A stretch of DNA of 64,000 nt, taken from Diplocloster agilis (GTDB lineage Bacteria > Bacillota > Clostridia > Lachnospirales > Lachnospiraceae). Below are positions 60,368 to 64,000 of this stretch, piece after piece (position 1 is the stretch's first letter; each line of letters opens with the position of its first letter). The notes under the pieces were generated by a model, which had not been told where the DNA came from, made no database searches, and worked only from the letters and a program-made list of their open reading frames with translations. The stretch spans positions 1-64,000 of the forward strand of contig NZ_JAHQCW010000036.1 of NCBI RefSeq assembly GCF_019042275.1, written 5' to 3'. Made by a program: the position numbers and the translations under genes.

Positions 60368-61939
60368 CTACTGCTTTACCAGATAAATTTTACTCATATC
60401 CTGTACATACAGCGGATAGAACGTATAGCCGCCGTACTTTTTATTAAGTGCCACCAGATCGGCCAGATCCTGGATATATACGTTGGCCGCATCCTCGGCC
60501 AGCAGGGTTTCCATCTGCTTATAGATCTCCACCTGCTTTGCGTCGTCCGCTGTTGAAACCGCCTGTTGGAACAAGCTGTCGTATTCGGGATTGCTGTAAT
60601 TGATAAAGTTACCGGAATTACCGGTGGTAAACCGCTCCAGCAGCGCCCTTGCCGTCAGGGCCGACGCATCCACGCCGACGACCGTACTCTGGTAATTGTG
60701 GTCCGCATAGACGTCGGACAGCCAGCTGTCCCATTCGATCATCTGGATTGTGGCGCGGATGCCAACCTGCTTTAACTGCTCCACCAGCACCTGGGCCGTA
60801 TCGATATGGGGCTGATAGTTGGACGGCACCGTGATGGTCATATCAAATCCATCCGGATACCCGGCCTCGGTAAGCAGTTCCTTCGCCTTGTTCAGATCCT
60901 GCGTGTACATATCTTTGAGATCTTCCACGTAGTATTTCCCGAATGCCGGGAACATACTACTGCCGATCTCGGTTCCCTTGCCGTCGGCGATCATCATCAT
61001 GACCTCCTGGGGGTTCACCGCGTAGCACATGGCCTGGCGGACCAGCTTATTATCGAAGGGGGCCTCGGCGTGGTTCAGATACAGCGCCTGCACCAGGTTC
61101 ATGGTTCCCTCTTCGATATTAAAATCTTCCTTCAATTCCGCCGCCTGCGAGGACGTAAGTCTGGCGTACATGTCGATCGAACCGCCTTTTAAGCTCATCA
61201 CAATGGTGTCGGCATCGGCCACGATCTTGAATTCGACCTGATCCAGATAGGCCGGTTCTCCCCAATAATCCGCAAATTTCTCGATCACAATATTTTCCTG
61301 TGGGGACCGGGAAACATACCGGAACGGCCCGGTGCCCACAGGCTGTGTATCCAGCTCATTATAGTCCTTCGGTATGATCGCAGTAGTCATATAGGCCAGG
61401 AACTCCGTATTGGGTTCTTTTAACGTGATCACCACATTGTTCCCGTCAGCCTCGATGCTCTCAATATTAGAATACGCCGGTACCAGCGGTTCTCCTCCCG
61501 TGGCATCGGCGCAGCGTTCGATTGAATATATCACATCATCCACTGTCACCGGGTTCCCATTGTGGAACTTCACCCCATCCCTCAGCGTGAAGGTATAGGT
61601 CTTTCCATCCTCTGAAATGTCATAATGGCTGGCGACAGCTTCGATTAAATTACCATCTGAATCAGGCTTTACTAAGCCTTCATTAATGTTAAATAGGACT
61701 TCTTTCGTTCCTGCCGCTACCATTTTGTGAGGGTCAAGACTATCCTCCAGATCCTGAGGAATTCCTACTACGATGGAGCCTCCCATAGAAGGCTCACCGG
61801 AAGAAACTTGGCTGGATTCTTTGCCGGGAACCGCTTCGCTTCCTTTCTCGGTCTTATCGCCTGAGCATCCGCCCAGTGCAATAGTGAGGGTCAGTACGCC
61901 AAGCACGGTAAGGTGCCTGAGTAAGCTTTTCCTGTTCAT
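60368..61939 (-). CDS. Peptide-type ABC transporter substrate-binding lipoprotein
   Basis: A 523-residue SBP_bac_5-family protein. It has a lipoprotein signal with lipobox ALGGC (Cys near residue 25) and a Ser/Glu/Lys linker. Conserved blocks include YTFTLRDGVKFHNGNPVTVDDV (quoted in part) near 115, QPVGTGPFRYVSRSP near 200, DKLVRQAMCYAVNP-type text near 298 and LLTEAGYPDGFDMTI near 350. It is anchored outside the membrane and delivers peptides or related ligands to the permeases. First gene of the importer operon, next to element D and the divergent RpiR regulator. Confidence 0.92.
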   Translation of the reverse strand: MNRKSLLRHLTVLGVLTLTIALGGCSGDKTEKGSEAVPGKESSQVSSGEPSMGGSIVVGIPQDLEDSLDPHKMVAAGTKEVLFNINEGLVKPDSDGNLIEAVASHYDISEDGKTYTFTLRDGVKFHNGNPVTVDDVIYSIERCADATGGEPLVPAYSNIESIEADGNNVVITLKEPNTEFLAYMTTAIIPKDYNELDTQPVGTGPFRYVSRSPQENIVIEKFADYWGEPAYLDQVEFKIVADADTIVMSLKGGSIDMYARLTSSQAAELKEDFNIEEGTMNLVQALYLNHAEAPFDNKLVRQAMCYAVNPQEVMMMIADGKGTEIGSSMFPAFGKYYVEDLKDMYTQDLNKAKELLTEAGYPDGFDMTITVPSNYQPHIDTAQVLVEQLKQVGIRATIQMIEWDSWLSDVYADHNYQSTVVGVDASALTARALLERFTTGNSGNFINYSNPEYDSLFQQAVSTADDAKQVEIYKQMETLLAEDAANVYIQDLADLVALNKKYGGYTFYPLYVQDMSKIYLVKQ

Positions 61940-62034
61940 AAAATGAATCCTCTTTCCTTTTAAGATTCTCCCATTATGCTATTGTCGGTTTTATTGTAAC
62001 CTCTTTGCGGAGGGTTGGCAAGTTTTTTTTGGTT

Positions 62035-62393
62035 GGAGGGGGGCAAAGCGGGGCATGAAGGACGGGGCTTTTGTATCTGCCGGTGCCTGGGCCTGGGGGG
62101 ATGGTTGTTCGGAACCGGCTGGGCGGAGGGCTTGCGCTGGCAGCTGCTAAGTAAAATCCAACTGCCGGATTCAGGAACCGAGCCTATTCGCCAAGAACAC
62201 ATGATGTGTTCTCGGCTCAGAGGCTCTTGCCCGTCGGACGTGAAGTCCGCCGGGCATCCTGAATCCGGCAGTTGGATTTTACTAAGCAGCTGCACAGCCG
62301 CCCTATGCCCAGCCGGTTCCGAACAACCATCCCCCCAGGCCCAGGCGCCGGCAGATACAAAAGCCCCGTCCTTCATGCCCCGCTTTGCCCTCC
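62035..62393 (-). repeat. Giant hairpin element D
   Basis: A 359-base inverted repeat with outer arms (about 62035-62123 and 62312-62393) nearly perfectly complementary over 80 bases. In the minus-strand direction its core matches A and B: hairpin 1 at 62235-62249 (CGGAC-TTCAC-GTCCG) and hairpin 2 at 62180-62226 (GAGCCT...AGGCTC). The stem next to the core reads GGATTCAGG/CCTGAATCC, where B has GGGTTCAGG/CCTGAACCC, so paired bases changed together. Inner loops GCATAGGGCGGCTGTGC and CTTAG are kept. It separates the binding-protein gene from the divergent regulator gene; the rest of 61940-62545 shows only AT-rich promoter-like sequence. Confidence 0.92.
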
Positions 62394-62545
62394 TGGTGAT
62401 GAAAAAGCAGGTGGTTTGCAGCTTAAATAACAACATGAATAGCAGCATAAATTGCTGGATTGTTGAGGTGTTGTTTGTATCGTAGTATAATTCTTTTATG
62501 AGGGATGCGGGGTGTTGATACGAATTAGAGTTATGGGGGCTCAAT

Positions 62546-63277
62546 ATGAAAAATAATGATTTGTTCAGGTATGAGATGATTCAGAAGTTTAATGGGACTG
62601 AGATGATGATTTATAAATATATTATTTCGAATGCGGAAAAGATACCTTATATGACTATTCGGGAATTGGCTTCGGAGGTTTACGTATCTACTTCTACGAT
62701 TTTAAGATTTTGTAATAAGATCGATTGTGGGAGTTATAGTGATTTTAAGGTGCAGTTTTGCCGTTATATGAAGGAACGGGCGGATCTTATTCCGGGGTTT
62801 GATTTAGAACAATTATTGCATTATTTTCAGGGTACTACTACCAGTGCTTTTGAAGAGAAGGTATTAGAGGGGGCTAAACTGATACGGGAGGCGGAAATGG
62901 TTATTTTTGTCGGTTTGGGCTCGTCTGGGGCTTTAGCCAGGTATGGTGCCAGGTTTTTTTCTAATTTTGGAAAGTTTTCTGTTGGATTGGAGGATGCATT
63001 ATACCCTCTTATGGAAATGTCCTATCCTAAAACGTCTGTGGTCGCGTTGTCTGTCAGTGGCGAAACTATGGGAGTTATAGAGACGGTTCGGAAATTTCAG
63101 ACCCATGGCTGTAAGATTCTCAGTATCACGAATGATCCGAATTCGACAATCGCAAAAATATCGGATTGGAATATTTCATATTGTTTAGAACCACAGACTA
63201 TAAATGGCGGATTTAACGCTACCTCTCAAGTTCCGGTCCTTTTTCTGATTGAAGCATTGGCCAGAAGGATTTTCTGA
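62546..63277 (+). CDS. RpiR/MurR-family transcriptional regulator
   Basis: A 243-residue regulator. The N-terminal helix-turn-helix (about 20-75) contains YMTIRELASEVYVSTSTIL and RFCNKIDCGSYSDFKVQF. Residues 105-230 are a SIS sugar-phosphate-binding domain (VIFVGLGSSGALARYGARFF, then VALSVSGETMGVIETVR). Such proteins sense sugar phosphates. It is divergent from the peptide importer, with hairpin D between, and precedes a HAD phosphatase gene. It is more AT-rich than the importer genes. Confidence 0.9.
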   Translation: MKNNDLFRYEMIQKFNGTEMMIYKYIISNAEKIPYMTIRELASEVYVSTSTILRFCNKIDCGSYSDFKVQFCRYMKERADLIPGFDLEQLLHYFQGTTTSAFEEKVLEGAKLIREAEMVIFVGLGSSGALARYGARFFSNFGKFSVGLEDALYPLMEMSYPKTSVVALSVSGETMGVIETVRKFQTHGCKILSITNDPNSTIAKISDWNISYCLEPQTINGGFNATSQVPVLFLIEALARRIF

Positions 63278-63283
63278 CATTTT

Positions 63284-63322
63284 AAAACATCCTGTTACTT
63301 GAATGAAAACAGGATGTTTTTT
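63284..63322 (+). terminator. Terminator after the RpiR regulator gene
   Basis: AAAACATCCTGTT and AACAGGATGTTTTTT form a stem of about 12 bp with a run of T residues. It separates the regulator from the HAD gene. Confidence 0.88.
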
Positions 63323-63404
63323 ATAGTTGTTTTCAAGGAGGCTGACTGTGCGGAAGTTGGAAGCCCCTGTAAACTGATTAGGATAATAAATGGAGGAAAC
63401 AGCT

Positions 63405-64000
63405 ATGATTAAAATGGTGGGATTTGATCTTGACGGTACCATATGCGATTCTTTGCCAATGTGTATGGAAGCATTTATGAATGCAGTTATCCCATATACA
63501 GATCACGAACTTTCAGAAAAGGAAATCGTCAGCACATTTGGTTTGAACGAGGCCGGCATGGTAAAAGCAGTCGTCAAAAATGATTGGGAAGCCGCTTTGG
63601 ACCGTTTCTATGAGAACTATCAGAATTTACACGATATGTGTATTACGCCCTTTGAAGGTATCCGTGAACTTATTGGCTTCCTGAAGCAGAATCAAATTAT
63701 TGTGCCGCTAATTACCGGAAAAGGGGAAAAGACTTGTGAAATCACTTTAACAAAACTAGGACTGAATCATACATTTGATGACATTCTATATGGATCAGAA
63801 AAATATCGCTGTAAAAAAGAGAATATACTCTATTTATTGGAAAAATACGCAATTGAGAAAGAAGAATTTTTCTATATTGGAGACACTCTCCAAGATGCTG
63901 CCGATTGCCATAGCATTGGCGTGACTTGTCTCTCAGCCGCATGGGCTGAACTTGCCAACCCCAACTTATTAAAGGATTATAATCCTTATACTTTTGAATC
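63405..64000 (+). CDS. HAD-family phosphatase (cut by window end)
   Basis: The ATG at 63405 follows TGGAGG. The visible 198 codons encode a phosphoglycolate-phosphatase-like HAD enzyme: motif I FDLDGTICDS (catalytic Asp near residue 8), a helical cap (about 18-85), motif II in VPLITGKGEKT near residue 105, a Lys in KYRCKKEN and motif IV YIGDTLQDAADC near residue 162. The frame is open to the window edge and lacks its stop. It probably removes phosphate from a small metabolite. Confidence 0.88.
   Translation, partial: MIKMVGFDLDGTICDSLPMCMEAFMNAVIPYTDHELSEKEIVSTFGLNEAGMVKAVVKNDWEAALDRFYENYQNLHDMCITPFEGIRELIGFLKQNQIIVPLITGKGEKTCEITLTKLGLNHTFDDILYGSEKYRCKKENILYLLEKYAIEKEEFFYIGDTLQDAADCHSIGVTCLSAAWAELANPNLLKDYNPYTFE

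Noticed and set aside
61960-62544. Long open frames on both strands across hairpin element D
   Set aside because: They arise from the inverted repeat itself; the same text appears mirrored on both strands, and no ribosome site or domain is present.

Overview
The window looks like a chromosomal segment of a gut-type Clostridia, most likely Lachnospiraceae. The evidence is a moderately GC-rich genome, AGGAGG ribosome sites, a fused SecDF, a rubrerythrin-like protein with rubredoxin ends, ECF-type thiamine transport, glycyl-radical and B12 diol dehydratases side by side, and very large CnaB-repeat surface proteins. No rRNA, tRNA or CRISPR array was recognised.

Layout. 1-245: right half of a large hairpin repeat (element A), then a 46-residue gene on the minus strand. 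505-1351: two small genes of unknown function. 1485-6841 (minus): a LacI-type regulator, a ribose-type ABC sugar importer (binding protein, double ATPase, permease) and an SGNH hydrolase, behind a consensus promoter with two matching operators. 7303-12222: SecDF, a small membrane protein, a lipoprotein and a MATE exporter. 12412-21904 (minus): a dehydratase cluster, in transcription order pduC, pduD, pduE, pduG, pduH, pduO, then a B12-independent glycyl-radical diol/glycerol dehydratase and its activase. No microcompartment shell gene is present. 22168-24142: a ferredoxin, a double-rubredoxin rubrerythrin and a divergent nitroreductase. 24191-29616: a TPP riboswitch leading an operon for YkoF, YkoE, YkoD, YkoC, an unusual radical SAM protein (CX8CX2C) and a 163-residue partner. 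29681-33350: a Dak-domain fragment gene, then an AT-rich island with a truncated response regulator, a MerR/TipA regulator, a decayed IS30 transposase and an orphan class III nucleotide-cyclase-like protein. 33370-35781: leuS. 36012-53857: a surface-protein region with a MucBP-like wall protein, a 4279-residue CnaB/SdrD-type adhesin, a divergent SARP-like regulator and an Ig-like anchored protein. 54052-56484: a membrane protein and truA. 57075-61939 (minus): an Opp-type peptide importer. 62546-64000: an RpiR regulator and a HAD phosphatase cut by the window edge.

The most unusual feature is a family of very large intergenic hairpins. Elements A (1-245, cut by the window), B (38148-38748) and D (62035-62393) share a core of about 85 bases that folds into two small hairpins on a long stem. 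The stem and one core hairpin show compensatory base changes between copies, so the fold appears to be conserved rather than only the sequence. Element C (56522-56789) lacks the core but shares outer stem modules with B. A second recurring pattern is tandem duplication of the last bases of a gene including its stop codon: the glycyl-radical enzyme gene (five 18-bp units), pduO (two identical 18-bp units) and the giant adhesin (two identical 17-bp units). An array of 23-bp repeats also follows oppF.
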